Source: Pandoraea capi (lineage in GTDB: Bacteria; Pseudomonadota; Gammaproteobacteria; Burkholderiales; Burkholderiaceae). Taken from it: 64,000 nt of DNA. Made by a program: the position numbers and the translations under genes. The notes under the pieces are model-generated. The model made no database searches, was not told the DNA's origin, and worked only from the letters and a program-made list of their open reading frames with translations. Positions 27,152 through 35,381 of this stretch are shown piece after piece. The first letter of the stretch is position 1. Every line of letters starts with the position of its first letter. The stretch spans positions 310,001 through 374,000 of the forward strand of contig NZ_CABPRV010000003.1 of NCBI RefSeq assembly GCF_902459735.1. The letters are read 5' to 3'.

Positions 27152-27646
27152 ATGAGCCTTACTCAATTACAACCGTATCTGGAAGCCGCCCGCGCGAGCT
27201 TGCAGGAGCAATCGGGCCGCGTGACCTCGGGGCGTGTACGTGTGCTGGCGTTGCTGCTCAAGGCTGGCCGGCCTCTCACCCACCAGGAAGTGCTGGCCGA
27301 CCTGGCGACCGACACCGACCCGCTCGACCGGGTCACGGCCTACCGCGTGCTCGACTGGCTGGTCGCGCAGGGCTGGGCCATCAAGCAGGCGGGCGACGAC
27401 CGCATCTTCCGCTTCGTCATGGCCGAGCATGTCGACCCCGCGCGTGCCAATGCGCCGCGCCCGCATACGCAGCACGGTCATTTCCGCTGTGTACGCTGCC
27501 ACCGAACCTTCTGTCTTGACGATTGGCCGCAGCATCCCCAATTGAGCGAGCGCGAACTCAAGCGTCTGCCCGAGGGGTTCGTCGGCGAACAGGTCGAGCT
27601 GCTGATTCACGGCACCTGCGCCCAGTGCGCCGGCGCGACCAACTGA
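27152..27646 (+). CDS. zur: Fur-family regulator, probably the zinc sensor Zur
   Basis: 164-residue winged-helix repressor. The DNA-binding domain lies at about 15-85 (PLTHQEVLADLATDTDPLDRVTAYRVLDWLVAQGW), and the metal-binding part holds HTQHGHFRCVRCHRTFCLDDW and a terminal ELLIHGTCAQCAG: two CxxC pairs for structural zinc plus His-rich sensor residues. It is next to a zinc-type COG0523 GTPase and near a ZnuD receptor, and a candidate operator stands before both this gene and the receptor unit, which is why Zur is preferred over Fur, PerR or Nur. The ATG at 27152 gives the usual Zur length; 50 extra codons upstream are not family-like. Confidence 0.8.
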   Translation: MSLTQLQPYLEAARASLQEQSGRVTSGRVRVLALLLKAGRPLTHQEVLADLATDTDPLDRVTAYRVLDWLVAQGWAIKQAGDDRIFRFVMAEHVDPARANAPRPHTQHGHFRCVRCHRTFCLDDWPQHPQLSERELKRLPEGFVGEQVELLIHGTCAQCAGATN

Positions 27647-27801
27647 GTCACTTCCCGGCACCCTTTCGTCACCTCGGGTACAGTGAGTGACATTGGGGTG
27701 CTGCGGAGCCTATGTCCGCACCCATTTGCGCGTTTTTCACGCATTTCCGGATGGCCTCTGGCGCGCCCGGGAATGCCGCTTCATAACAGGACCTTGCATT
27801 C

Positions 27802-28887
27802 ATGACTCCCGTCACTATCCTGACCGGCTTTCTCGGCAGCGGTAAAACCACGCTGCTCAAGCGCATCCTGACCGAAGCGCACGGCATGAAGATTGCCGTC
27901 ATCGAAAACGAGTTCGGCGAAGAGAACATCGATAACGACATCCTCGTGCAGGACAACGCCGAGCAGATCGTCCAGATGAGCAATGGCTGCATCTGCTGCA
28001 CGATCCGTGGCGATCTCGTGCAGGCGCTCTCCGACCTGAACAGCCAGCGCGACGCCGGCTCGATCAATTTCGACCGTGTGGTCATCGAAACGACCGGCCT
28101 GGCGAACCCAGGGCCGGTGGCGCAGACCTTCTTCATTGATGACGAAGTGGCCGACACCTACCGTCTGGACGCCATCATCACGCTGGTCGATGCCAAGCAC
28201 GGCCAGCAGCAGCTCGATCAGCACGAAGTGGTGCAGCGTCAGGTCGGGTTTGCCGACCGCCTGTTCATCACCAAGGCCGATCTGGTCACGCCCGAAGCGC
28301 TGGACGATCTGAAGCATCGCCTTGCGCACATGAACCCGCGCGCGCCGCAGCAGGTCGTCGACTTCGGTCAGGCCGACCTGAAGCAGATCTTCGACATTCA
28401 CGGCTTCAATCTGAACGACAAGCTCGACATCGATCCGGACTTCCTCGCCGCCGACGAGCATGCGCACGACCACGGTCACGACCATGACCATGACCACGAT
28501 CACTCGCATTGCGATCACGATCATGGCAAGTGCGACCACGAAGGGCACGATCACGGGCATCACCATCACCATCATCACGCCCACCACGACGACGCCATCA
28601 AGTCGTTCGTTTTCCGCAGCGAGAAACAATTCGATCCGGCCAAGCTGGAGGATTTCCTCGGGAGCATCCTGCAGGTGTACGGCGAACGCTTATTGCGTTA
28701 TAAAGGCGTATTAAACATGCGCGGTATCGACCGCCGGGTCGTGTTCCAGGGCGTTCACCAGATGATGGGTAGCGACGTGGGCACGAAGTGGCAACCCGGT
28801 GAGACGCCGAACACCAAGATGGTGTTCATTGGCGCAGAATTGCCGAAAGACATCATCCTGCAAGGGCTGGAACGCTGTCTGGTCTGA
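27802..28887 (+). CDS. COG0523/CobW-family GTPase, putative zinc metallochaperone
   Basis: 361-residue G3E GTPase with Walker A GFLGSGKT (9-16), the metal motif CICC (C63, C65, C66), the NKxD-equivalent TKAD and a C-terminal CobW domain (from about 266, KSFVFRSEKQFDPAKLEDFL). Between the domains, residues about 218-264 hold some 23 histidines with two cysteines, a metal-buffering stretch typical of ZigA/YeiR-like zinc chaperones that deliver metal to client enzymes under deficiency. It lies 155 bases after zur and 135 before dksA. No Zur-like palindrome was found directly upstream, so it may be read from the zur promoter. Confidence 0.88.
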   Translation: MTPVTILTGFLGSGKTTLLKRILTEAHGMKIAVIENEFGEENIDNDILVQDNAEQIVQMSNGCICCTIRGDLVQALSDLNSQRDAGSINFDRVVIETTGLANPGPVAQTFFIDDEVADTYRLDAIITLVDAKHGQQQLDQHEVVQRQVGFADRLFITKADLVTPEALDDLKHRLAHMNPRAPQQVVDFGQADLKQIFDIHGFNLNDKLDIDPDFLAADEHAHDHGHDHDHDHDHSHCDHDHGKCDHEGHDHGHHHHHHHAHHDDAIKSFVFRSEKQFDPAKLEDFLGSILQVYGERLLRYKGVLNMRGIDRRVVFQGVHQMMGSDVGTKWQPGETPNTKMVFIGAELPKDIILQGLERCLV

Positions 28888-28947
28888 GCGGAATCGCCGA
28901 ATCGGGTGACGGGAAAGCCCTTAATCGGGACTGTCGAACGATTCGGT

Positions 28948-28953
28948 TACAAT
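28948..28953 (+). promoter_or_regulatory. Candidate -10 element of dksA (TACAAT)
   Basis: TACAAT 70 bases before the dksA ATG. The same hexamer precedes dapF, the copper chaperone gene and argB in this window. No convincing -35 is seen. Confidence 0.35.
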
Positions 28954-29022
28954 ACCTGCCCACTGGGGCTGCCGCCAGCGAGCTGACGCGGCACTCCGGG
29001 GGGTAGGCAGGGGAGCACCGTC

Positions 29023-29697
29023 ATGGCCACCGCCTCTCGCAAGACTGCCACCGCACGCCCCACGCGCCGGTCTGAACCGGTGCCGGAAGCGGGCGCCAAG
29101 CGTGCTCCAGCAGGCAAATCGAAGACGGGCGACGAGGCCGCCGCCAAGAAGGGGCCGCCCAAATCGTCCGGCAGGAAAGTAACCCAGGAAGCCGCCCGCG
29201 GCATTGCCGGTAAGCAAGACGTGCCACCCGCTACAGGGGCATCGCCGGATCATCCGAAAGAGACGCCACAGAAACCCATGAGCAAGCAACGACTTTTGAC
29301 CGAGGCCGAAATTCTGAAGATGTCCGACAAGGACTATATGAATCAGGCTCAACTCGACTTCTTCAAGAATCGTCTGGAAGAACTGCAGGCCGAAATTCTG
29401 CGTAACGCCGGTCAGACGACCGAGAATCTGCGGGAAACCATCCTCGTGCCGGATCCGGCCGATCGCGCCACGATCGAAGAGGAGCACGCTCTGGAGCTGC
29501 GCACCCGCGATCGCGAACGCAAGCTCCTGAAGAAGGTGCAACAGTCGCTGGCTCGCATCGAGTCGGGCGACTACGGCTGGTGCGAAGAAACCGGTGAGCC
29601 GATTGGCGTGCCGCGTCTGCTCGCCCGCCCGACGGCCACGCTCTCGCTCGAAGCTCAGGAGCGTCGCGAACTGCGTCAGAAACTGTTCGGCGACTGA
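29023..29697 (+). CDS. dksA: RNA polymerase-binding DksA with degenerate zinc finger and long N-terminal extension
   Basis: DksA binds the RNA polymerase secondary channel and, with ppGpp, adjusts transcription under nutrient stress. The 224-residue product has a canonical core from residue 86 (MSKQRLLTEAEILKMSDKDY), a coiled-coil with the conserved tip DPADRATIEEE, and the C-terminal finger region. Of the four zinc cysteines only Cys187 remains; the other three positions are Thr190, Ser208 and Ala211, so the fold should not need zinc. Residues 1-85 are a Lys/Ala/Pro-rich extension. The ATG at 29023 has GGGGAG at good distance; the ATG at 29278, giving the classic length, has no clear site. 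It sits in a zinc-homeostasis block. Confidence 0.9.
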   Translation: MATASRKTATARPTRRSEPVPEAGAKRAPAGKSKTGDEAAAKKGPPKSSGRKVTQEAARGIAGKQDVPPATGASPDHPKETPQKPMSKQRLLTEAEILKMSDKDYMNQAQLDFFKNRLEELQAEILRNAGQTTENLRETILVPDPADRATIEEEHALELRTRDRERKLLKKVQQSLARIESGDYGWCEETGEPIGVPRLLARPTATLSLEAQERRELRQKLFGD

Positions 29698-29753
29698 TAA
29701 GACGACGGGCCCGATACCGCGCGGTGGCGGCAATCGGGTACCTCGGTCGATCG

Positions 29754-29782
29754 AAGGCATGTCTTCCCGACATGCCTTTTTT
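29754..29782 (+). terminator. Intrinsic terminator of dksA
   Basis: AAGGCATGTC and GACATGCCTT form a perfect 10-bp stem with a 5-base loop, followed by a T-rich tract that runs to 29794. Confidence 0.93.
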
Positions 29783-29887
29783 CTTTTCTTTTTTGACGCC
29801 GACCGGCCGGCCACCGATTGACCCGGTCCGGATTGTCGTGTGCGCGCAACGCCTCGCCGGTCTCGCCGTGCGCGCCGCTTTATGGCA

Positions 29888-29910
29888 AAATTGCAACTCA
29901 GTTGCAATTT
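29888..29910. promoter_or_regulatory. Candidate Zur operator upstream of the His-rich protein / znuD unit
   Basis: A perfect 23-base palindrome centred on C29899 with core TGCAACTCAGTTGCA and A3/T3 ends. It lies only 9 bases before the small-protein ATG, a position that would block initiation. It matches the site before zur. Confidence 0.7.
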
Positions 29911-29919
29911 AAGCCTGCC

Positions 29920-30417
29920 ATGCCGTCCATCGATTCCGCTTCCCGCTCATGGCGCGCGCGTTCGCGTGCGCCGTTGGGGCGTGGGCGCAGCGGCTGGATT
30001 GCATGGCTCATCGCCGCGTTGCTCTGCGTGCAGATGTGGGGTTTGCAGCACGAGATCGCGCATGCGCGCGAGCTGGCCGGCATCGGGCAGCCAGCGTCGG
30101 CCCATGGCGTTGCCGGCACGAGCGCCGCAGGTCTTTCTCATGATGTCGATGAGGATGCCGACGACGACTCGGACGCCGCGATTGCCGCCGACTGGTCCGT
30201 GCAATCCGCGCGCACGACGCACACCAGTTTCGGCACCCATCACCATCACTGCCATCTCTTCGAAGGGGCGACGCTCGCGGCTGCGATGGCCGTGGCGATG
30301 CTCCAATGGGCAGGCGATGCCGACACGGCGCAGGCGCCCCTGCGCGCCAACGGACGCAGCCATGCGAGCGCCGTCCTTCTTCCCTTCGATTCCCGCGCGC
30401 CACCGGTCGCGGTCTGA
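29920..30417 (+). CDS. Small His-rich membrane or periplasmic protein of unknown function, linked to znuD
   Basis: 165 residues that I do not recognise with certainty. Arg-rich first 30 residues are followed by a hydrophobic segment (GWIAWLIAALLCVQMWGLQHEIAHA, about 28-52), an acidic stretch (DVDEDADDDSDAA), a metal-binding-like THTSFGTHHHHCHLF, and a second hydrophobic segment (ATLAAAMAVAMLQW). Small proteins of this pattern (membrane helix, then a His/Cys cluster and an ATL helix) occur beside ZnuD-type receptors in related bacteria, so a periplasmic zinc-handling role is inferred. A Zur-like palindrome ends 10 bases before the ATG, leaving almost no leader. znuD starts 194 bases downstream in the same direction. 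Confidence 0.62.
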   Translation: MPSIDSASRSWRARSRAPLGRGRSGWIAWLIAALLCVQMWGLQHEIAHARELAGIGQPASAHGVAGTSAAGLSHDVDEDADDDSDAAIAADWSVQSARTTHTSFGTHHHHCHLFEGATLAAAMAVAMLQWAGDADTAQAPLRANGRSHASAVLLPFDSRAPPVAV

Positions 30418-30611
30418 CGCTTCAACGTCTCCGACGTTTTCCACGCATCTTCGCCCGCACTGACTTCGACGTCCGCAGCGCTCCGGTGTCTTACCGGCCT
30501 GCCCTGTCGGCGTGCTGCCGTGCGCGCGTTCGTGCCGATTCACGGGCATCCGGGCACCGTTCGAGGACGGGTGCGCCCGCGCTCATCAGACCGACAAGAA
30601 ACAAGACCGAT

Positions 30612-32873
30612 ATGGCCACTCCCTCTTCCGTCGCCGCCCGCGCGACGCGCTCGCTGCACTCACTCACCGACGACTCCCCTGCGAATGTCACGCCCGCCCA
30701 CGTGGCCCATCGCCGTCGCGCGTTGCCGACACTCGCGCCGTTGCCGCTTGCGGCGGCGCTCACGTTCGCTGCATTCGGCACCTTCGTGCTGACGAGCCCG
30801 TCGGCGCTGGCCGCTGAAACGTCGACGACGACGTCGCCCGCATCATCGGCACCGTCAGACGCTGTCGACACGACGACCCCTACGGCAACACCCGCAACAC
30901 TCGCATCCAACCGCGCGACTGCAACAAGCGACGCCGCGCTCCCGGTCACCTTCGTGACGGGCAACCCGCTCGGGCGTGCCGCTGCCGACCTCGCTGCGCC
31001 CATCACCGAGCTGGACGGTCGCGCGCTGGCGTTGCGCCGCGCCACCACGCTCGGCGAGACGCTCGACGGCCTGCCGGGCGTGTCGGCCACGTCGTACGGG
31101 CCGAACGTCAGCCGCCCGATCATTCGTGGTCTCGACGGCGACCGCATTCGTGTACTGCAAAACGGCACTGCCTCGCTCGACGCTTCGTCGCTCTCCTACG
31201 ACCACGCCGTGGCGCAAGACCCGCTGAGCATCGAGCGCGTTGAGATCGTGCGCGGCCCGGCGGCGCTGCTCTATGGCGGCAATGCCGTCGGCGGCGTGGT
31301 CAACACCATCGACAACCGCATTCCGCGCGAGTCGCTCACGGGCATTTCCGGGGCGACGGACTTCAGCTACGGCGGCGCCAATCGCGAGCGCGCCGGCGCC
31401 GCGCAACTCGAATTCGGCAACGGTCAGTTTGCCTTCCACGTTGACGGTTTCGCGCGCAAGAGCGCCGACCTGCGCATTCCCGGCTTCGCCCGTTCTGCCC
31501 AGCAACGCGCGCGCGACGATGCCGACACGCCGCAACCGTCGGGCACGCTGCCCAACAGCAACGGACAGACGAGCGGCGCCGCGGCCGGTGCCTCATGGAC
31601 GTGGGCCGACGGCTACGCCGGGCTGTCGTACTCCGGCTACGACTCCGATTACGGCACCGTCGCCGAAGAAAACACGCGCATCCGCCTGCGTCAGCAGCGT
31701 CTCGCGCTGGCGAGCGAAGTGCGCAACCTGAGCGGCCCGTTTACCGCGTTCAAGTTCAACTTCGGCTACACCGACTACGAGCACAAGGAAATCGAGAACG
31801 GCGCGACGGGCACGACCTTCAAGAACCACGGCTACGAAGGACGCTTCGAAGCGCGTCACGCGAAGATCGGACCGCTCGAAGGCGCGGTGGGCGTGCAGTT
31901 CTCGCAGAACACCTTCTCGGCGCTTGGCGAGGAAGCGTTCGTGCCGAAGAGCGACACCACCAACGTGGCGCTGTTCGCGCTCGAAGAGTGGGCCGTCAAT
32001 CAGGCGGTGAAGCTCTCGTTCGGCGCGCGCATCGAGCACTCGAGCGTGAAGCCGAGCGCCGGTGGCAACGCGCGTTTCGACAACCTGCCGTCGCGTAACT
32101 TCACGCCGGCCAGCGTCTCCGCCGGTGCGGTGTTCGCGCTGGCACCGGCGTGGTCCGTGGCGTTGAACACGGCCTACACGGAGCGCGCCCCGACCTTCTA
32201 CGAGCTGTACGCCAACGGCCCGCACCTCGCGACCGGTGTCTTCGAGATCGGCGATCCGCAGGCCAAGATGGAAAAGGCGTTCTCGACGGACCTGTCGCTG
32301 CGCTACGAGAACGGCCCGAACAAGGGCAGCGTCGGCGTGTTCTACAGTCGCTTCAGCAACTTCCTTGCGCTCTACAACACGGGCGCGACGGTCGACGGTG
32401 AGGAGAAGCCGCTGCCGGTCTATCAATACGCCGGTGTGCCCGCCGATCTTTACGGCTTCGAAGCCGAAGGCCGTGCACGTGTCTGGCAGGGCTACGGCAA
32501 TCTCGACGTCGAGCTGCGCGGCGACTACACCATTGGTCGCAATCGCGACACGGGCGAGCCGCTGCCGCGTATCGCGCCGTTGCGTCTGACGGCGGCGCTG
32601 ATCTACGGCCTGGGTCACTGGGGCGCACGTCTCGAAATGGTTCACGCGAGCAATCAGGGGCGTGTGCCTGCAAACGATCTGACGACGAGCGGCTACACCA
32701 CGCTCGGCGCTGCGCTCACGTATCAGTTCAAGGCGGGCGGCGCGCAGTGGCTGGCCTATCTGAAGGGCGAGAACCTGACCAATCAGGAAGTGCGTCTGGC
32801 AAGTTCGGTCCTGCGCGACATTGCGCCGCAGGGCGGCCGTGCGGTTCGCGTGGGATTGCGCACCACGTTCTGA
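30612..32873 (+). CDS. znuD: TonB-dependent zinc receptor, ZnuD-like
   Basis: 753-residue outer-membrane receptor. A long basic N-terminus leads into a signal peptide (LPLAAALTFAAFGTFVLTSP, cleaved near residue 67). The plug domain carries the ZnuD-type pattern VTGNPLGRAAADL, TTLGETLDGLPGVSATSYGPNVSRP split by family landmarks, IRGLDGDRIRVLQNG, and ERVEIVRGPAALLYGGNAVG; the barrel ends in a C-terminal Phe (RVGLRTTF). ZnuD imports zinc across the outer membrane under zinc limitation. The receptor lacks the long His-rich loop of neisserial ZnuD. The start at 30612 was chosen because the signal peptide follows; the ribosome site is weak. Confidence 0.85.
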   Translation: MATPSSVAARATRSLHSLTDDSPANVTPAHVAHRRRALPTLAPLPLAAALTFAAFGTFVLTSPSALAAETSTTTSPASSAPSDAVDTTTPTATPATLASNRATATSDAALPVTFVTGNPLGRAAADLAAPITELDGRALALRRATTLGETLDGLPGVSATSYGPNVSRPIIRGLDGDRIRVLQNGTASLDASSLSYDHAVAQDPLSIERVEIVRGPAALLYGGNAVGGVVNTIDNRIPRESLTGISGATDFSYGGANRERAGAAQLEFGNGQFAFHVDGFARKSADLRIPGFARSAQQRARDDADTPQPSGTLPNSNGQTSGAAAGASWTWADGYAGLSYSGYDSDYGTVAEENTRIRLRQQRLALASEVRNLSGPFTAFKFNFGYTDYEHKEIENGATGTTFKNHGYEGRFEARHAKIGPLEGAVGVQFSQNTFSALGEEAFVPKSDTTNVALFALEEWAVNQAVKLSFGARIEHSSVKPSAGGNARFDNLPSRNFTPASVSAGAVFALAPAWSVALNTAYTERAPTFYELYANGPHLATGVFEIGDPQAKMEKAFSTDLSLRYENGPNKGSVGVFYSRFSNFLALYNTGATVDGEEKPLPVYQYAGVPADLYGFEAEGRARVWQGYGNLDVELRGDYTIGRNRDTGEPLPRIAPLRLTAALIYGLGHWGARLEMVHASNQGRVPANDLTTSGYTTLGAALTYQFKAGGAQWLAYLKGENLTNQEVRLASSVLRDIAPQGGRAVRVGLRTTF

Positions 32874-32950
32874 GCGTTCAGACATCGCCGTAACACGTCA
32901 AATACGCCGCAAAATCGAAGCAATTTCCGAGAAATTGTTTCGCATCCTCC

Positions 32951-32979
32951 GATTCGCGCGGTGCAACGCCGCGCGAATC
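32951..32979 (+). terminator. Hairpin downstream of znuD
   Basis: A perfect 11-bp stem GATTCGCGCGG / CCGCGCGAATC with a 7-base loop, 78 bases after the znuD stop. There is no U-tract. The 326-base gap to hslV (32874-33199) holds this hairpin, the heat-shock-like promoter and the leader inverted repeat, and no gene. Confidence 0.55.
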
Positions 32980-33052
32980 CCACGATCCATGCCGCTTCTT
33001 CGGGCATCGGCCGATCGTCGATGGCGCGTCTCGTACGACGCCGTCGACGCCT

Positions 33053-33080
33053 CTTGATATTCTTTCGATTGCCCTAAACT
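33053..33080 (+). promoter_or_regulatory. Candidate sigma32 (heat-shock) promoter of hslVU
   Basis: CTTGATA (33053-33059), a 12-base spacer and CCCTAAACT (33072-33080) resemble the sigma32 consensus CTTGAAA-N13/14-CCCCATNT. hslVU is a heat-shock operon in other proteobacteria. The transcript would start near 33087, just before the leader hairpin. Confidence 0.6.
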
Positions 33081-33093
33081 ACAGTCACGTCTC

Positions 33094-33156
33094 GCCCGGC
33101 AGGGCGCGCCTGCATCGTCTCTCTCACAGAGGGCTGCGAGGCGCGCCCTGCCGGGC
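33094..33156 (+). promoter_or_regulatory. Long perfect inverted repeat in the hslVU 5' leader
   Basis: GCCCGGCAGGGCGCGCCT (33094-33111) is exactly complementary to 33139-33156: an 18-bp GC-rich stem with a 27-base loop, ending 44 bases before the hslV ATG. If transcription starts near 33087 this would lie at the very 5' end of the mRNA. An mRNA-stabilising role is likely by analogy with the leader repeat reported for E. coli hslVU. Confidence 0.75.
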
Positions 33157-33199
33157 CAATCGTTACGGGGCGCACGTCGCCCCCCGAAAAGGAACAGGC

Positions 33200-33751
33200 A
33201 TGGAGCAATATCACGGCACCACTATCGTCTCCGTTCGGCGCGGCGATCAGGTCGCGCTTGGCGGTGACGGACAGGTCACGCTCGGCAACATCGTGATGAA
33301 GGGGACGGCGCGCAAGGTCCGCACGATCTATGACGGCAAGGTCATGGTCGGCTTCGCCGGCGCCACGGCAGACGCCTTCTCGCTGCTCGACCGATTCGAG
33401 GCGAAGCTTCAGAAGCATCAGGGGCATCTCACGCGCTCGGCCGTCGAACTCGCGAAGGACTGGCGCACGGACCGCATGCTGCGCCGTCTCGAAGCGATGA
33501 TGATCGTCGCCGACGAGCAGACCACGCTGGTCATCACCGGCAACGGCGATGTGCTCGATCCGGAAGGCGGCGTGGCGGCCATCGGTTCGGGGGGCTCATA
33601 CGCCCAGGCCGCGGCCCGCGCACTGGTCGAGAACACCGACCTCACGCCGGCGGAGATCGTCAAGAAGGCGCTGACGATCGCGGGCGAAATGTGCATCTAC
33701 ACGAACGACAACCACATCATCGAATCGTTGCCGCCGAAGGCAGCGAAGTAA
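33200..33751 (+). CDS. hslV: HslV (ClpQ) protease subunit
   Basis: 183-residue proteasome-like peptidase that forms the HslVU complex with the HslU unfoldase and degrades misfolded and regulatory proteins. The short propeptide MEQYHG precedes the catalytic N-terminal threonine pair ([20 protein letters not shown]); the lysine of GTARKVR and [14 protein letters not shown] are conserved landmarks. Length matches E. coli HslV plus a few residues. The ATG is preceded by AAAGGAACAGGC. The gap to hslU is 152 bases, longer than the near-contact seen in enteric bacteria. Confidence 0.97.
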   Translation: MEQYHGTTIVSVRRGDQVALGGDGQVTLGNIVMKGTARKVRTIYDGKVMVGFAGATADAFSLLDRFEAKLQKHQGHLTRSAVELAKDWRTDRMLRRLEAMMIVADEQTTLVITGNGDVLDPEGGVAAIGSGGSYAQAAARALVENTDLTPAEIVKKALTIAGEMCIYTNDNHIIESLPPKAAK

Positions 33752-33903
33752 TCACACGAACATCGACGAACAACGACGGACGACGCACGCACCGCAGCAG
33801 GTGGACTCCTGCGGTGCGATAGCCGACCGGCGGCTGATCGGTACCAAGACAGCCGTCCGGCCGGGCGTCACCTGCCTCGCGAACCCCTAATCTGGCGAAC
33901 GTC

Positions 33904-35262
33904 ATGACCCATATGACCCCCTCCGAGATCGTTTCCGAACTCGACAAACACATCATCGGCCAGCACAAGGCCAAGAAGGCTGTTGCGGTGGCGTTGCGCA
34001 ACCGCTGGCGCCGTCAGCAGGTGGCCGAGCCCCTGCGTCAGGAAATCACGCCGAAGAACATTCTGATGATCGGCCCGACGGGCGTGGGCAAGACCGAGAT
34101 CGCCCGCCGTCTGGCCAAGCTGGCCGACGCGCCGTTCATCAAGGTCGAAGCCACGAAGTTCACGGAAGTCGGCTATGTCGGCCGCGACGTGGACAGCATC
34201 GTTCGCGATCTCGCGGAAATTGCGATCAAGCAGACGCGTGAAGCCGAGATGAAGAAGGTGCGTACCAACGCCGAGGATCGTGCTGAGGATCGCATTCTCG
34301 ATCTGTTGCTGCCGACGGGGCGCGAATCGTCGCGCGACATTCGTTTCGGTTCGGCGTCGCACGAAGCCGAACCGAGCGGTGAGGACAACGCGACGCGTCA
34401 GACCTTCCGCAAGCGTCTGCGCGAAGGCGCGCTCGACGACAAGGAAATCGAACTCGAAGTCGAAATCCCGGCACAGGGCATGGAAATCATGGGCCCGCCG
34501 GGAATGGAAGAGATGACCGAGCAGATCAAGGGCATGTTCGCGAATCTGGGCAACCAGAAGAAGAAGCGTCAGAAGCTCAAGATCAAGGACGCGCTCAAGA
34601 TCCTGACCGACGAAGAAGCGTCGAAGATGCTCAACGACGAAGAGGTCAAGCAACTGGCGCTGCGTAACGTCGAGCAGAACGGCATTGTGTTCCTCGACGA
34701 AATCGACAAGATCGCCACGCGCAGCGAAGTGGGCGGCGGCGACGTGTCGCGTCAGGGCGTGCAGCGCGATCTGCTGCCGCTGGTCGAAGGCACGACCGTG
34801 AGCACGAAGTTCGGCATGATCAAGACGGATCACATTCTGTTCATCGCGAGCGGTGCGTTCCATCTGGCCAAGCCGAGCGATCTGATTCCGGAGCTGCAAG
34901 GCCGCTTCCCGATTCGCGTCGAACTCGAATCGCTGTCGGTCGGAGACTTCGAAGCGATTCTCACGCAGACGGACGCAAGCCTCGTCAAGCAGTATCAGGC
35001 GCTGCTGGCCACGGAAGATGTGACGCTCGAATTCGCACCGGACGGCATCAAGCGTCTCGCGGAAATCGCTTTCTCGGTCAACGAGAAGACGGAGAACATC
35101 GGCGCACGCCGTCTGTACACCGTCATCGAAAAGTTGCTCGAAGACATTTCGTACAGTGCTGGCAAGCAGTCCAGCGAAGTCGTGACGATCAACGCCGACT
35201 ACGTGAACCGCTTCCTGGAGGAAGTGGCGCAGAACGAAGATCTGTCGCGCTACGTGCTGTAA
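33904..35262 (+). CDS. hslU: HslU (ClpY) ATPase subunit
   Basis: 452-residue AAA+ unfoldase that feeds substrates to HslV. N-terminal [21 protein letters not shown], Walker A GPTGVGKT (57-64), the pore motif [14 protein letters not shown], an I domain (about 110-240, containing the acidic [14 protein letters not shown]), Walker [13 protein letters not shown], sensor region [20 protein letters not shown] and a C-terminal tail ending LSRYVL that docks into HslV. The ATG at 33904 or a second at 33913 could be used. A strong terminator follows. Confidence 0.97.
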   Translation: MTHMTPSEIVSELDKHIIGQHKAKKAVAVALRNRWRRQQVAEPLRQEITPKNILMIGPTGVGKTEIARRLAKLADAPFIKVEATKFTEVGYVGRDVDSIVRDLAEIAIKQTREAEMKKVRTNAEDRAEDRILDLLLPTGRESSRDIRFGSASHEAEPSGEDNATRQTFRKRLREGALDDKEIELEVEIPAQGMEIMGPPGMEEMTEQIKGMFANLGNQKKKRQKLKIKDALKILTDEEASKMLNDEEVKQLALRNVEQNGIVFLDEIDKIATRSEVGGGDVSRQGVQRDLLPLVEGTTVSTKFGMIKTDHILFIASGAFHLAKPSDLIPELQGRFPIRVELESLSVGDFEAILTQTDASLVKQYQALLATEDVTLEFAPDGIKRLAEIAFSVNEKTENIGARRLYTVIEKLLEDISYSAGKQSSEVVTINADYVNRFLEEVAQNEDLSRYVL

Positions 35263-35305
35263 GACGTACTGCGTGCTTCGCGACATCGCGCAAGCTCAGC
35301 AAACG

Positions 35306-35348
35306 ACACCCCGACGTTGGCCGTTGTGCCGGCGTTGGGGTGTTTTTT
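35306..35348 (+). terminator. Intrinsic terminator of hslVU
   Basis: ACACCCCGACGTTGGC (35306-35321) pairs with 35328-35343 over 16 bp, with three G-U pairs and a 6-base loop, followed by TTTTTT. Confidence 0.9.
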
Positions 35349-35381
35349 ATGGGGCGGCGCCATTGTCGTTCAGGGCGTGCC

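Noticed and set aside
25642-27519. 625-codon plus-strand frame across rlmI, the EamA gene and zur
   Set aside because: Crosses three genes with clear family motifs in other frames; composition is Arg/His/Asp-rich without any domain.
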